Shown: positions 1-7,764 of the stretch, one piece after another
Position numbering within the stretch: the first letter of the stretch is position 1
How the letters are laid out: every line of letters starts with the position of its first letter
Assembly (NCBI GenBank): GCA_017610335.1
Contig: JAFCCG010000017.1
Location: forward strand, 1 to 44,510
From: Chloroflexota bacterium
GTDB lineage: Archaea; Iainarchaeota; Iainarchaeia; Iainarchaeales; GCA-2688035
Length of the DNA: 44,510 nt
Direction of reading: 5' to 3'
Notes under the pieces: model-generated
Told to the model about the DNA's origin: nothing
The model's database searches: none
The model's input: the letters and a program-made list of their open reading frames with translations, nothing else
Translations under genes and position numbers: made by a program

Positions 1-142
1 CAAGCGAAATGGTGCTCTTGTGGTAGTTGTGGTTTTCGCCAGCCTTTTTTTCTAAAAGGCTGTTCAATTCCCGCAGGGTCCATAGCCGCCACTGCTGGCT
101 GGTCAGAGTACCATCTTCGCACCTTTTAGGCGTTCGATGATA
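1..142. repeat. Hairpin repeat cluster at window edge
   Basis: Non-coding stretch before the first gene. Bases 1-17 are a truncated reverse copy of the hairpin-2 motif (core CAAGCGAAAT). Bases 41-61 form a hairpin (AGCCTTTT / AAAAGGCT). Bases 84-100 form hairpin 1 (AGCCG / TGGCT). Bases 109-142 form hairpin 2 (TACCATC / GATGATA) around a TTCGC-starting loop. The same motifs recur near 13.6, 26.6 and 38.6 kb. No ORF is credible here. Confidence 0.6.
63..82 (+). other. tRNA 3'-end fragment
   Basis: TTCAATTCCCGCAGGGTCCA reads as a T-loop, the 3' strand of a T-stem, a 7-nt acceptor strand and a discriminator A. The matching T-stem 5' strand is absent; a hairpin (41-61) lies there instead. It is therefore a scrap of a tRNA gene rather than a tRNA. 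The same arrangement, hairpin then tRNA 3' end, occurs at 26689-26731. Confidence 0.5.
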
Positions 143-239
143 CATACTCTCGTTAGTTTGTAATATAGTTATTCATGAAAAAACCATGTTTTTAGGCAAT
201 GGAAAACCTTTTTTATTCCCTTAGTGTATTCTATTTGGA

Positions 240-1871
240 ATGACTTCTAAAAAACAACTTCTGTTAAAAAGCATAAGAGAACTTTTTTCATTGGATGTTT
301 CAGCTCAGGAAATTATGTTGAATTTGAAAGAAGTTGGGATTAACGAAGAACAAGCCAAAAAGTTAATTGCAGAAGCAAAACAGCCTGAGCAAACAGAAGC
401 TCCCAAAAAGGCAGTAGCAAAAGAAGTTCCTTTTCTCAGTCGCTTTAAGAAAAAAGCAACTGATACAAAAAAAGAAAAAGAAAAAAAAGCAAAAGAGGTT
501 GAAGAAGAAAGAGAAAAGGCAACAGAAGAACTTGCAGCTGAATCTGTTGAGCCTGAAAAAAAAGAACCAGTAAAAGAAAAAGGAATTTTTGAAGGATTCA
601 GTCTTGAAGAAATTGGAAAAAATGCAGCTGTTAAAGAATCAAATGAAGAGTCTGCTGAAGTGCTTGAAGAAAAAGCGGCTGCAATGACTGGTGAAGAAAT
701 TGAATCAGTTCCTGCAACTGACTTATTTTCTACAACTTCTTTTTTAGAAGAACCTGTTTTAAAGAATAAAGAAAAAGATTTTGTCGGCATAAAAACAGAA
801 TCGCTTAGTCTTGGTAAAGAAAAACAGCCACCTATTGAAGACATTGCGGTAAGCAAGCTTTGGGAAAAAGGAATTATGGCTACGCTGAGTCAAAAGCTTG
901 CCAAAATGGATAAACTTAAAAACGAGCTTGATTCAGTGCTTGATAAAAAGGTTGCCGAGGCAAACAAAAGAGAAATGGCAAAAATAAAGGTTTTGTTTGA
1001 CAGCCAGCGTGTTTTGATGATAAGTAGAATTGATACAGAACTAGAATCTAAGGCAAAAAATTTTGCAGATATGCTTGAATTAAAACTAAGAGAAATGCGT
1101 GATATCAATAAACAAATTTCGGATCAAATTGTTTCATTGGAGGGCGCTAAAGCAAAATCAAAAAAAGAGGCTGAAAGTTTATCTAGGCAACTTAAAGAAA
1201 TTGACAAAGTAAAAGAAAATATTGTCGCCTCTTTGAACACCGAGCTTATAAAAAGCAAAACTGAAAGCAAACAGCTTGTTGAAGAAATGAACAAAAAGCT
1301 TGTTGACATGGATAGCAGAATAAATAAAACCTTACAGCTTGAAAATCAGGTTGTGGAAGGACTTGTTACGCAAGCAAAAGTGGTTGTTGAAAAAATGCTT
1401 GAAGAAAAATCTGTTGAATTTATTGCTGAAAGCAAAAGGCGTGCCAATGAAATGCGTGAAATAAAACAACAGTTTGAAGCTGAACAAAAGGCAAACGTTG
1501 CAAAGGTTGCAGATGAAGTAATGCAAGGAAAGTCTGTTTTGAATAAAAAAATGGAACAAAAACTTGCTGATATGGACAAATTGCACAACCAAATCACAGT
1601 TGACTTTAATCCAAACGAATTCAAAAGACAAATGGATGAATTGAACGCTTTCAAGGTTCAGTTTGTTGAAGCAATTCAGCAAAATGCAGAAAAATTTAAC
1701 AAGGGAATAAAAAATCTGAACCACCAAAGTCAGGTAATTGAAAGACAATTTTCTTTAAGGGCTGAAAAAATTGACAAAAAAATTGCAGAGCTTGATGTCT
1801 TTGAAAAAAACTTTGCAAAAGAAATCGGGCTAAGCCTTGAAAACCTCACCAAAAAAAGGAGAACAAAGTAA
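240..1871 (+). CDS. Coiled-coil protein, unknown function
   Basis: A 543-residue protein I do not recognise as a named family. Residues 1-50 look like a small helical domain (repeated LNLKEVGI/EEQAKKLI-type helices). About 50-190 is low-complexity, rich in Lys and Glu. About 200-540 is an almost uninterrupted heptad-like coiled coil. There is no signal peptide or membrane segment, so it should be cytoplasmic, possibly a structural or scaffold protein (inference). A T-rich TATA-like element lies about 25-30 bases before the ATG with no Shine-Dalgarno, suggesting a leaderless mRNA. Confidence 0.8.
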   Translation: MTSKKQLLLKSIRELFSLDVSAQEIMLNLKEVGINEEQAKKLIAEAKQPEQTEAPKKAVAKEVPFLSRFKKKATDTKKEKEKKAKEVEEEREKATEELAAESVEPEKKEPVKEKGIFEGFSLEEIGKNAAVKESNEESAEVLEEKAAAMTGEEIESVPATDLFSTTSFLEEPVLKNKEKDFVGIKTESLSLGKEKQPPIEDIAVSKLWEKGIMATLSQKLAKMDKLKNELDSVLDKKVAEANKREMAKIKVLFDSQRVLMISRIDTELESKAKNFADMLELKLREMRDINKQISDQIVSLEGAKAKSKKEAESLSRQLKEIDKVKENIVASLNTELIKSKTESKQLVEEMNKKLVDMDSRINKTLQLENQVVEGLVTQAKVVVEKMLEEKSVEFIAESKRRANEMREIKQQFEAEQKANVAKVADEVMQGKSVLNKKMEQKLADMDKLHNQITVDFNPNEFKRQMDELNAFKVQFVEAIQQNAEKFNKGIKNLNHQSQVIERQFSLRAEKIDKKIAELDVFEKNFAKEIGLSLENLTKKRRTK

Positions 1872-1891
1872 ACCTAATTTCGGCATTAATT

Positions 1892-2038
1892 TTACTTTAA
1901 CCCATCGATATAAATTTTCATACCCTCGTTAAAAGAATTTTTAAGTCTAGTAAGAGCCTCACTGAATTCCGATAACTCAATTTCGGCTAGATCAAATTTT
2001 TTCCTAAAAAAAGTTTTAACCGGTCTTTCAAGTATCAC
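1892..2038 (-). CDS. Possible small ORF, 48 aa
   Basis: A short minus-strand frame from a GTG (or a TTG at 2062) to TAA. It encodes an amphipathic, charged peptide containing ERPVKTFFRKKFD and ending IYIDGLK. Amino-acid composition looks protein-like, but no family is recognised. An overlapping ATG frame at the 5' side (starting MALTKK) breaks off after 13 codons, so this may be a frameshifted remnant. It fills most of the gap between the coiled-coil gene and tRNA-Val. Confidence 0.25.
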   Translation of the reverse strand: MILERPVKTFFRKKFDLAEIELSEFSEALTRLKNSFNEGMKIYIDGLK

Positions 2039-2124
2039 GTTATTCGCAAACAAAGGTTTCAACTTTTTTGGTCAAAGCCATTCCTATACTTTAAAAAATA
2101 TGATGGAGTTAAACTTCCTTACAT

Positions 2125-2231
2125 GGGCCCGTGGTCTAGTGGTTAGTTCCTGCTCGTTTCGGCGAAAGGAGCCCATTAATGACGCTACCTTGACATGGTA
2201 GAGATCGGGCGTTCGATTCGCCCCGGGCCCA
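2125..2231 (+). tRNA. tRNA-Val (GAC) with 34-nt D-loop insertion
   Basis: Acceptor strands GGGCCCG (2125-2131) and CGGGCCC (2224-2230) pair perfectly. The anticodon stem CTACC/GGTAG encloses TTGACAT with anticodon GAC at 2192-2194. The T-arm is GGGCG-TTCGATT-CGCCC. The D-arm GTCT...TGAC is interrupted after AGTGGTTA by 34 bases (2146-2179); removing these gives a normal 73-nt tRNA including the discriminator A. The insertion can fold on itself (2142-2151 with 2167-2180). A TATA-like TTTAAAAAATA lies about 25-35 bases upstream. Confidence 0.9.
2146..2179 (+). other. Candidate tRNA intron in the D-loop
   Basis: A 34-nt insertion between D-loop and D-stem 3' strand. The exact boundaries are ambiguous by 1-2 nt because of repeated TTA/TAA. 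Pairing of TTAGT with ATTAA and TCCT with AGGA gives a bulged helix across the junction. I could not draw a textbook bulge-helix-bulge (3-nt bulges around a 4-bp helix), so splicing by the archaeal tRNA endonuclease is inferred. Confidence 0.55.
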
Positions 2232-2252
2232 CTATAAATATTCTACGTAGGT

Positions 2253-2777
2253 ATTACAATTATAGCAGGTACAAAATCTTACAGGTCTCCTAAGACAGAA
2301 GTTAGAGAAAGTAGTAAAATTGAGAGTAAGGGCATATTTGCCCAAGAGCCTATTAAGAAAGGCGAAATAGTTGCCATTAAAGGCGGTCATATTTTTGATT
2401 CAAAAGAATATGGGGGACTAGATGAAACCGCAAGGCACTATTGTTTACAGATAGAAGATAACTTTTTTCTTGGTTCGCAAAGCAAAAAAGAAATAGAGGA
2501 CAACGCGATTTTTATAAATCATTCCTGCGACCCAAACGTTGGCTTTGATGGGCAAATCACTTATGTTGCCTTAAGAGATTTAAAAGCCGGTGAAGAGTTG
2601 TGTCATGACTACACAATGTGTTTTACTGGAAGAAATATTGAGTTCAAATGTAATTGCGGCTCAAAGACTTGTAGGGGCAAAGTTACAGACAATGACTGGA
2701 AGTTAAAAGAATTGCAAGAAAGGTACTGCAAACACTTTGCACTGTTTATTCTGCGGAAAATCAATTCCCAAAAATAA
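2253..2777 (+). CDS. SET-domain protein (lysine methyltransferase-like), start codon unclear
   Basis: About 174 codons with a clear SET fold. The N-terminal strand region contains RSPKTEVRESS and KGIFAQEPIKKGEIV. The SAM/catalytic motif NHSCDPNVGF is followed by GEELCHDYT, and a post-SET cysteine cluster CNCGSKTCRG precedes the C-terminal helix. SET proteins transfer methyl groups from SAM to protein lysines. The frame is open from a stop at 2235 but has no ATG, GTG or TTG before the domain. ATT at 2253 or ATA at 2238 would be needed, or the 5' end is missing. It begins about 20 bases after tRNA-Val. Confidence 0.75.
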   Translation: MTIIAGTKSYRSPKTEVRESSKIESKGIFAQEPIKKGEIVAIKGGHIFDSKEYGGLDETARHYCLQIEDNFFLGSQSKKEIEDNAIFINHSCDPNVGFDGQITYVALRDLKAGEELCHDYTMCFTGRNIEFKCNCGSKTCRGKVTDNDWKLKELQERYCKHFALFILRKINSQK

Positions 2778-2781
2778 GTTT

Positions 2782-3708
2782 TTATTTCTTAAGCCTTTCA
2801 GTCATTTTGCATGCTTTGCAAACTTTTCCGCTGCATGGTTCGCCGCACTTTGAGCAAACCACAATCTTTTTTCTACTAGTCTTTTTTTCCATTCCCTCTT
2901 TTACTTCTTTCAAAAACTTTACTGTACTAAACATCATTCCTGGATATTTTGCTTCAAAGTCTTCAACCATTGCCCTGAAGTCATTTCTCTTGGCCTGCCA
3001 TTTGAAAGGGCAGCATTTTTGCTCAAAATATTTTATTCCGGTAATTTTTGCAAACGCAATTATTTCTTTTTCAGGGCAGTGGTATAATGGTTTTATTCTT
3101 GGAATCATTTCTTTTGCTCCTTCGCTTTTTGGACCGTTTCTTAAAAATCTTTCAAGGTCTGCATCCATTACATTCATCAAAACGCTTTGTGTTTCGTCAT
3201 CCAAATTGTGTCCTGTTGCAAGTTTGCTTGCTTTCATTTCTCTTGCTTGCCTGTTCATAATTTGTCTTCTTAAAACACCACAGTAAGCGCAAGTGCTTCC
3301 AATAATTTTCTTTGCACCGGTTTTTCGCATTACATCGACCATTGTAAAGTCAAATTCGTTTTTGAAATAAAAGCGCTTGAATGGAATGCCCCATTTTTTG
3401 CAGTTCCTTTCCGCAATTGCAAGTGCCTTATTTCTATATTTTGGAATGCCTTCGTCAATTAGCAGTGCTTCAATTGGATTGTTTTTTCCAAAAATCTTAT
3501 TTAAAAGAAAAAGTGTCACTGCACTATCCTTGCCACCAGAATATGCTACGACTATTTTTTCCCTTCCTTCCACAAGCTTGTTTTCCCTAATTGTTTTTCT
3601 TACTCTTTTTTCAAAAAAATGCAGAAAGTGTTCGTTGCAAAATCTGTGCGGGCCATAGGTTAATGAAATTATTGCCTTTTTTCCGCATTCAACGCATTTG
3701 TTTGCCAT
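2782..3708 (-). CDS. tRNA 2-thiolation enzyme, NcsA/TtuA family
   Basis: A PP-loop ATPase that adenylates and thiolates a tRNA uridine. It has an N-terminal zinc finger (CVECGKK...CNEHF), the PP-loop VVAYSGGKDSAV, a mid-protein CAYCG cysteine pair, a later CCPFKW cysteine and a C-terminal zinc ribbon (CSKCGEPC...CKACK). This is the full two-zinc-finger layout of the TtuA/NcsA/Ncs6 group, about 308 aa. I start it at the ATG giving MANKCVEC; a further ATG nine codons upstream (3735) would add MQAFLKGII with no support. It is divergent from L15e across a shared promoter gap. Confidence 0.88.
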   Translation of the reverse strand: MANKCVECGKKAIISLTYGPHRFCNEHFLHFFEKRVRKTIRENKLVEGREKIVVAYSGGKDSAVTLFLLNKIFGKNNPIEALLIDEGIPKYRNKALAIAERNCKKWGIPFKRFYFKNEFDFTMVDVMRKTGAKKIIGSTCAYCGVLRRQIMNRQAREMKASKLATGHNLDDETQSVLMNVMDADLERFLRNGPKSEGAKEMIPRIKPLYHCPEKEIIAFAKITGIKYFEQKCCPFKWQAKRNDFRAMVEDFEAKYPGMMFSTVKFLKEVKEGMEKKTSRKKIVVCSKCGEPCSGKVCKACKMTERLKK

Positions 3709-3802
3709 AATAATTCCCTTTAAAAAAGCTTGCAATTAAGTATTTCTTATTGAAAATCAATCTTTAAATGCTTCTTTTTAGGCGATTTAGAAGTGAGTTT
3801 TT

Positions 3803-4353
3803 ATGGGCGCAGCAAAGCATATTCAGGAAACATTCCAAAAGGAATTCAAGGGCGAAAAGGACGATTTGTTTAATTATAAGGCTTTGCAGAATAGCAGAAT
3901 ATTGCAAGAGCCCGTACTCTTGGTTATAAAGCAAAAAAGGGTTTTGTTGTTGTAAGGGTAAGAATCAGGAAAGGAAGCGGATTGCACAAAAGGCCTACTA
4001 TGGGCAGAAGACCTAAAAGAATGGGAATCAAAAAGCTTACTAGGCGACTTAATATTCAGGCAATAGCAGAACAAAGAGCCAACAGGAAGTTCAAAAATTG
4101 TGAAATTCTTAATTCTTATTATATTGGTGACGATGGAAAAATGCACTATTATGAAGTAATTCTTGTTGACACCAGCGCACCTGAAATAATTTCAGACAAA
4201 GACATTAACTGGATTTGTGATAAGAACCAAAAAGGAAGAGGTTTCAGAGGCTTAACAAGCAGAGGCAAGAAATCAAGGGGACTTCGTAAAAAAGGTGCCG
4301 GTGCCGAAAAGGTAAGACCTTCTCTTAGAGCAAACAAAAGGCAGGCAAAGTAA
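3803..4353 (+). CDS. rpl15e: Ribosomal protein L15e, apparent internal deletion/frameshift
   Basis: The 50S protein L15e. The ATG at 3803 opens MGAAKHIQETFQKEFKG, a typical L15e start. The frame then diverges near 3885, and the L15e body (ARTLGYKAKKGFVVVRVRIR, then LHKRPTMGRRP) continues in another frame to 4353. Compared with the family about 15-20 residues are missing at the junction. A short direct repeat (GCAGAAT...GCAGAAT) lies at the break, suggesting a collapsed repeat or real deletion. This gene is expected to be essential, so assembly error is the simplest explanation. TATA-like CTTTAAATG lies about 35 bases upstream. Confidence 0.85.
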
Positions 4354-4400
4354 ACAATTCCTTCTTTTAATTGTTTTTAGCCTAATTTTTTTGATTTAAT

Positions 4401-4943
4401 ATGCCGTTTCCATCCCGCCAAGAATGTATTGCACTTCTTCACAAATATGAATTGCCTGAACACATTGTCAGGCATTTGAAAGCCGTTGAAAAGCTTGCTG
4501 TTTTTCTTGCAAAAAAATTCAACGAAAAAGGAATTAAAGTTGATACTGAACTTGTAAGCAGGGCTGCTTTGTTGCACGACATTGATAAGCTGCAAACTTT
4601 AAAATCTGGTTTTGAACATTTACATAGTAAACTAAGCAAAGAAATTCTTGAAAAAGAAGGTTTTCCACTGCTTGGCAAAATAGTTTCAAGGCATCTCCTC
4701 GAAAACATTCTTGAAGAAAACGCTTTTGAAAATTGGGAAGAAAAGCTCGTATACTATTCTGACAAAAGGGTTAACCACGACCAAGTTGTTTCCCTGCAAG
4801 CACGTTTTGATTACCTTTTTGAAAGATATGGAAAAGAAAAAAAAGTCTTTGACAAAATTGCAAAATGCCGGCCAAAAGTTGAACAGCTTGAAAAAGAAAT
4901 CTTTTCCAACCTTGACATAACTCCTTCATTGGAGGGATTTTAA
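4401..4943 (+). CDS. HD-domain hydrolase
   Basis: A 180-aa cytoplasmic protein with the HD metal-dependent phosphohydrolase signature: an early His (HIVRHLKAVE), the diagnostic ALLHDIDK, then HLHSKL and SRHLLE histidines, and a C-terminal aspartate region YYSDKRVNHDQ. This resembles small HDIG proteins acting on nucleotides or RNA ends. The substrate cannot be assigned. Its stop overlaps the ATG of the following transporter, so the two are co-transcribed. Confidence 0.8.
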   Translation: MPFPSRQECIALLHKYELPEHIVRHLKAVEKLAVFLAKKFNEKGIKVDTELVSRAALLHDIDKLQTLKSGFEHLHSKLSKEILEKEGFPLLGKIVSRHLLENILEENAFENWEEKLVYYSDKRVNHDQVVSLQARFDYLFERYGKEKKVFDKIAKCRPKVEQLEKEIFSNLDITPSLEGF

Positions 4944-5863
4944 TGCACCAAGTTTTTTTGTTTCCGCTGGCAACAGGATTGCTTTTTGCAATCGGCTCAA
5001 TCTTTGACAAATACATTTTGGAAAACAAGATGCAGGATTCAACCTCGTTCTTTTTCCTGCAGTCATTTCTTGCAATGGCCATTTATCCACTTCTTTCCAT
5101 TCTGATTTTTGGCCTGCAATTTCCAAGCCTTTTCACAATGTTGATTATCTTGTTTACAGCAATTGCGGCAAACATCGGTTTTTTCATTTACTTTTTTCTT
5201 GTAAAAAACTACGACCTTTCAAGCGTTGGACCACTAGCCCAAACAAAGCTTTTATTTGCAATCCCGCTTGCGTTTATTTTTCTAGGGGAATTTTATGACG
5301 TAAAAGAATTTGGTTTAATGGCCTTAATTTTTGTAGGCGCGATTTTGACAACCTATTCAAAACAGCGTTCGCTCAAGGCACTTTTGCTGAATAACAGGCT
5401 TTTGATGCTTGCCCTGCTTATGAGTCTGAGCTGGGCTTTGGCAGATGTTCCGGTAAAAGTAATTGTTGGGGAAATTGGAGCACCGTCCTTTATGGCATGG
5501 CGTTATATTTTTACCATTCCTGTAATTGTAATTTTTGCAATTTTATTGTTCAAAGGAACTGTGAGAAAAGCGTTTGTGCAAAACTTTCGCAGAACAATTC
5601 CTTATGCTTTAATAGCATCGCTTATTGGTTTTGCAGGAATGATGTTTCTTTTTTCAGCATATGAATTTTCTTACACAATTCCAAGCGCCCTTATCTTAAG
5701 CCAGGCTGCCTTTGTTTTCGCGCTTGCCTTCATAATTTCAAGAATCAAAAGCAGTATCATAGCTGAAAAGGAGCCGCTAAAGGTTTATGCCATAAGGTTT
5801 CTCGGTGTTCTTTTAATAATTTCCTCAATATATTTTTTAATAACCGGAAACATGGTGTTCTAA
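4943..5863 (+). CDS. EamA/DMT-type transporter
   Basis: A 306-aa integral membrane protein with about ten hydrophobic segments in two five-helix halves, the layout of the drug/metabolite transporter (EamA) superfamily. The motif GPLAQTKLLFAIPLAFIFLG at the end of the first half is typical of these carriers. Substrate unknown. The ATG overlaps the preceding stop (TAATG), and the next gene starts 1 base after its stop, so it sits in an operon with the HD protein and Pop5. Confidence 0.82.
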   Translation: MHQVFLFPLATGLLFAIGSIFDKYILENKMQDSTSFFFLQSFLAMAIYPLLSILIFGLQFPSLFTMLIILFTAIAANIGFFIYFFLVKNYDLSSVGPLAQTKLLFAIPLAFIFLGEFYDVKEFGLMALIFVGAILTTYSKQRSLKALLLNNRLLMLALLMSLSWALADVPVKVIVGEIGAPSFMAWRYIFTIPVIVIFAILLFKGTVRKAFVQNFRRTIPYALIASLIGFAGMMFLFSAYEFSYTIPSALILSQAAFVFALAFIISRIKSSIIAEKEPLKVYAIRFLGVLLIISSIYFLITGNMVF

Positions 5864-5864
5864 G

Positions 5865-6212
5865 ATGGTACAGGATTATTTAATTGCCCCAATAAAGCAG
5901 AAGAAAAAAAAGGTTCAGGGGCGAAAGCTTGTAAAAAAAACCAAGCGCTCAAAAAGGCGCTATATTTTGTTCAGTCTTTCACCAATTCCAAAAACAGGAA
6001 AACAGGCTTTTGAATTGGTTCTTAGGCAATTTCCACAAGATAAAAGAAAAGAATTGGGAACTTGGTTTATTGAATTCAATCCAAAAACAGGGTTGGGAAT
6101 TATAAGATGCAAGCTTGCATTTCTTGAAAAAGTAAAAAAGGCTTTAAATGGAATTCCTTGTGCGAAAACATTGAAAACAAGTGGTACTTTGAAGGCATTA
6201 AAAGGTAAATAA
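5865..6212 (+). CDS. rnp2: Ribonuclease P protein component 2 (Pop5)
   Basis: A 115-aa basic protein. After a Lys-rich N-terminus comes RYILFSLSPIP, and the family signature GLGIIRCKLAFLEKVKKAL then KTLKTSGTLK, as in archaeal Pop5. Pop5 pairs with Rpp30 in RNase P, which removes 5' leaders from pre-tRNA. It starts directly after the EamA gene and lies just upstream of the proteasome-exosome operon, a common archaeal neighbourhood. Confidence 0.85.
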   Translation: MVQDYLIAPIKQKKKKVQGRKLVKKTKRSKRRYILFSLSPIPKTGKQAFELVLRQFPQDKRKELGTWFIEFNPKTGLGIIRCKLAFLEKVKKALNGIPCAKTLKTSGTLKALKGK

Positions 6213-6238
6213 CTGGTGAATTTTCTCTTTTAACAACC

Positions 6239-6248
6239 TTTTTATAAC
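6239..6248 (+). promoter_or_regulatory. Candidate TATA box for the psmA operon
   Basis: TTTTTATAAC in the 101-bp gap before psmA. This is the only gap of that size upstream of the run of closely packed genes that follows, so a promoter here is expected. The transcription start is not determinable from sequence. Confidence 0.35.
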
Positions 6249-6313
6249 TTCCGTTATTAAAATTATAAAGTGAAGAGAAAGAGAGTAAAAAGGAATTTTT
6301 TGAGTGATTTTTG

Positions 6314-7039
6314 ATGTATCCTGGTTCTAGAAAAAGCAGTGCATATGACCGAGTTAGTACTATGTTCAGCCCTGACGGCAGACTGTATCAGGTTGAATAT
6401 GCAAGTAAGATTGTTGAACAAGGAACTCTTGGATTGGCAATAACTTATAACACAGGTGTGCTTTTTGCAGCCGATAAAAATATCACAAGTAAGCTTTTGA
6501 AGCCAACAAGTATTGAAAAGATTTTCAAAATAGATCATCACATTGGAGCAATTTCAAGCGGTCTTGTTGGAGATGCAAGAAGGCTTGTTCAGCTTGCAAG
6601 AAAAGAAGCGCAGGAAAATCAAATGTATTATGAAGAAGATATTCAGGTTGAAACACTGGTAAAGCAGGTTTCTGGAATAAAACAATTATTTACCCAGTAT
6701 GCCGGAATGAGGCCTTTTGGTGTATCATTCATTATTGGCGGAGTTGACCAGACCGGCCCTAGGCTTTTTGAAACAGAGCCAAGCGGAGCACTGGCAGAAT
6801 ATATCGGGATTACAATCGGAAAGGGAAAAAAGGAAGCAATGAATTTTCTTGAAAAGAATTTTAAAGAAGGTCTTTCTTTTGATTCTGCAATTTCACTTGC
6901 TCTTAAAGCTTTAGAGAAAGGTATTGGAGATAAGGGGAAATTTGATGTTAATAGGTTGGATTTTGCTTTTATTGAAAAAGGAAAACCGTTTGAAAGGATT
7001 TCCAGTCAAAAGCTTAAATCTATTTTAGGGAAAAAATAA
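6314..7039 (+). CDS. psmA: Proteasome subunit alpha
   Basis: A 241-aa 20S proteasome alpha subunit. It has the N-terminal gate and alpha signature (YDRVSTMFSPDGRLYQVEYA), conserved GSGLVGDAR-like ISSGLVGDARRL, and RPFGVSFIIGG. Alpha rings gate access to the beta-subunit chamber. I start at the ATG at 6314 (MYPGSRKS); a TTG one codon earlier is also possible. It is the first gene of the exosome superoperon. Confidence 0.95.
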   Translation: MYPGSRKSSAYDRVSTMFSPDGRLYQVEYASKIVEQGTLGLAITYNTGVLFAADKNITSKLLKPTSIEKIFKIDHHIGAISSGLVGDARRLVQLARKEAQENQMYYEEDIQVETLVKQVSGIKQLFTQYAGMRPFGVSFIIGGVDQTGPRLFETEPSGALAEYIGITIGKGKKEAMNFLEKNFKEGLSFDSAISLALKALEKGIGDKGKFDVNRLDFAFIEKGKPFERISSQKLKSILGKK

Positions 7040-7060
7040 AATGAAAAGGAGTTTTGACCC

Positions 7061-7756
7061 ATGGTCAAGTTAGAAAATGCTGTAACCGCAAGGTTTGACA
7101 GTCACGGTGAAAAATTTGAAATTCTTGTAGATCCTGATCTTGCTTTCGAGTTGAGAAAAGGAAACGATGTAAATCTTTCAGATTTGCTTGCAGTGGAAAC
7201 TGTTTTCAAAGATGCTGCAAAGGGCACTGAGCAAAGTCCTGAAGAAATGAACAAGGTATTTGCAACAATTGATGTTTTTGAAATAGCAAAAAAAATTGTT
7301 AAGCAAGGCGAGGTTCAGCTTACAACAGAACAGCGAAGGCATATAAAAGAAACAAGGATAAAAGAGATTATTGAGTTTATTTCAAGGAATGCAATGAATC
7401 CTCAGACAAATGCTCCTCATCCTCCTAAAAGGATTGAGAATGCTTTGAATGAAGCAAAAATAAAGATTGATGAAATGAAAGGGGTTGAAGAACAGGTTCC
7501 TGCGATTTTGAAGGAACTGAAAAAAATTCTTCCAATTTCATTTGAGCAGATAAAAATTGCAATTAAGATTTCTGCAGTACATGCTGCAAAAACCGAGCAC
7601 ATTCTTCACAAATATAAATTACTAAAAGAAGAATGGCAGGGAAATGGAGATCTTGTTGCAGTTGTTGAAATGCCTGCTGGTTTGAGACAGGATTTTTTAA
7701 ATGATTTAAATGGCACATGTCATGGTGATGTTGAAACAAAAATTTTGGAGAAGTGA
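7061..7756 (+). CDS. sdo1: Ribosome maturation protein SDO1/SBDS
   Basis: A 231-aa three-domain SBDS protein. N-terminal FYSH domain residues 1-90 ([16 protein letters not shown], and [14 protein letters not shown]), central helical domain with [20 protein letters not shown] and [17 protein letters not shown], and a C-terminal ferredoxin-like domain. It helps release anti-association factor aIF6 from the large subunit. An AAAGGAG ribosome site precedes the ATG. Canonical position between psmA and rrp4. Confidence 0.95.
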   Translation: MVKLENAVTARFDSHGEKFEILVDPDLAFELRKGNDVNLSDLLAVETVFKDAAKGTEQSPEEMNKVFATIDVFEIAKKIVKQGEVQLTTEQRRHIKETRIKEIIEFISRNAMNPQTNAPHPPKRIENALNEAKIKIDEMKGVEEQVPAILKELKKILPISFEQIKIAIKISAVHAAKTEHILHKYKLLKEEWQGNGDLVAVVEMPAGLRQDFLNDLNGTCHGDVETKILEK

Positions 7757-7764
7757 TTTTTTAA

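Noticed and set aside
1332-1748. Minus-strand ORF of 138 codons within the coiled-coil gene
   Set aside because: It is the antisense shadow of a Lys/Glu-rich coding frame; composition (Phe, Leu, Ser, Cys) is the expected artefact.
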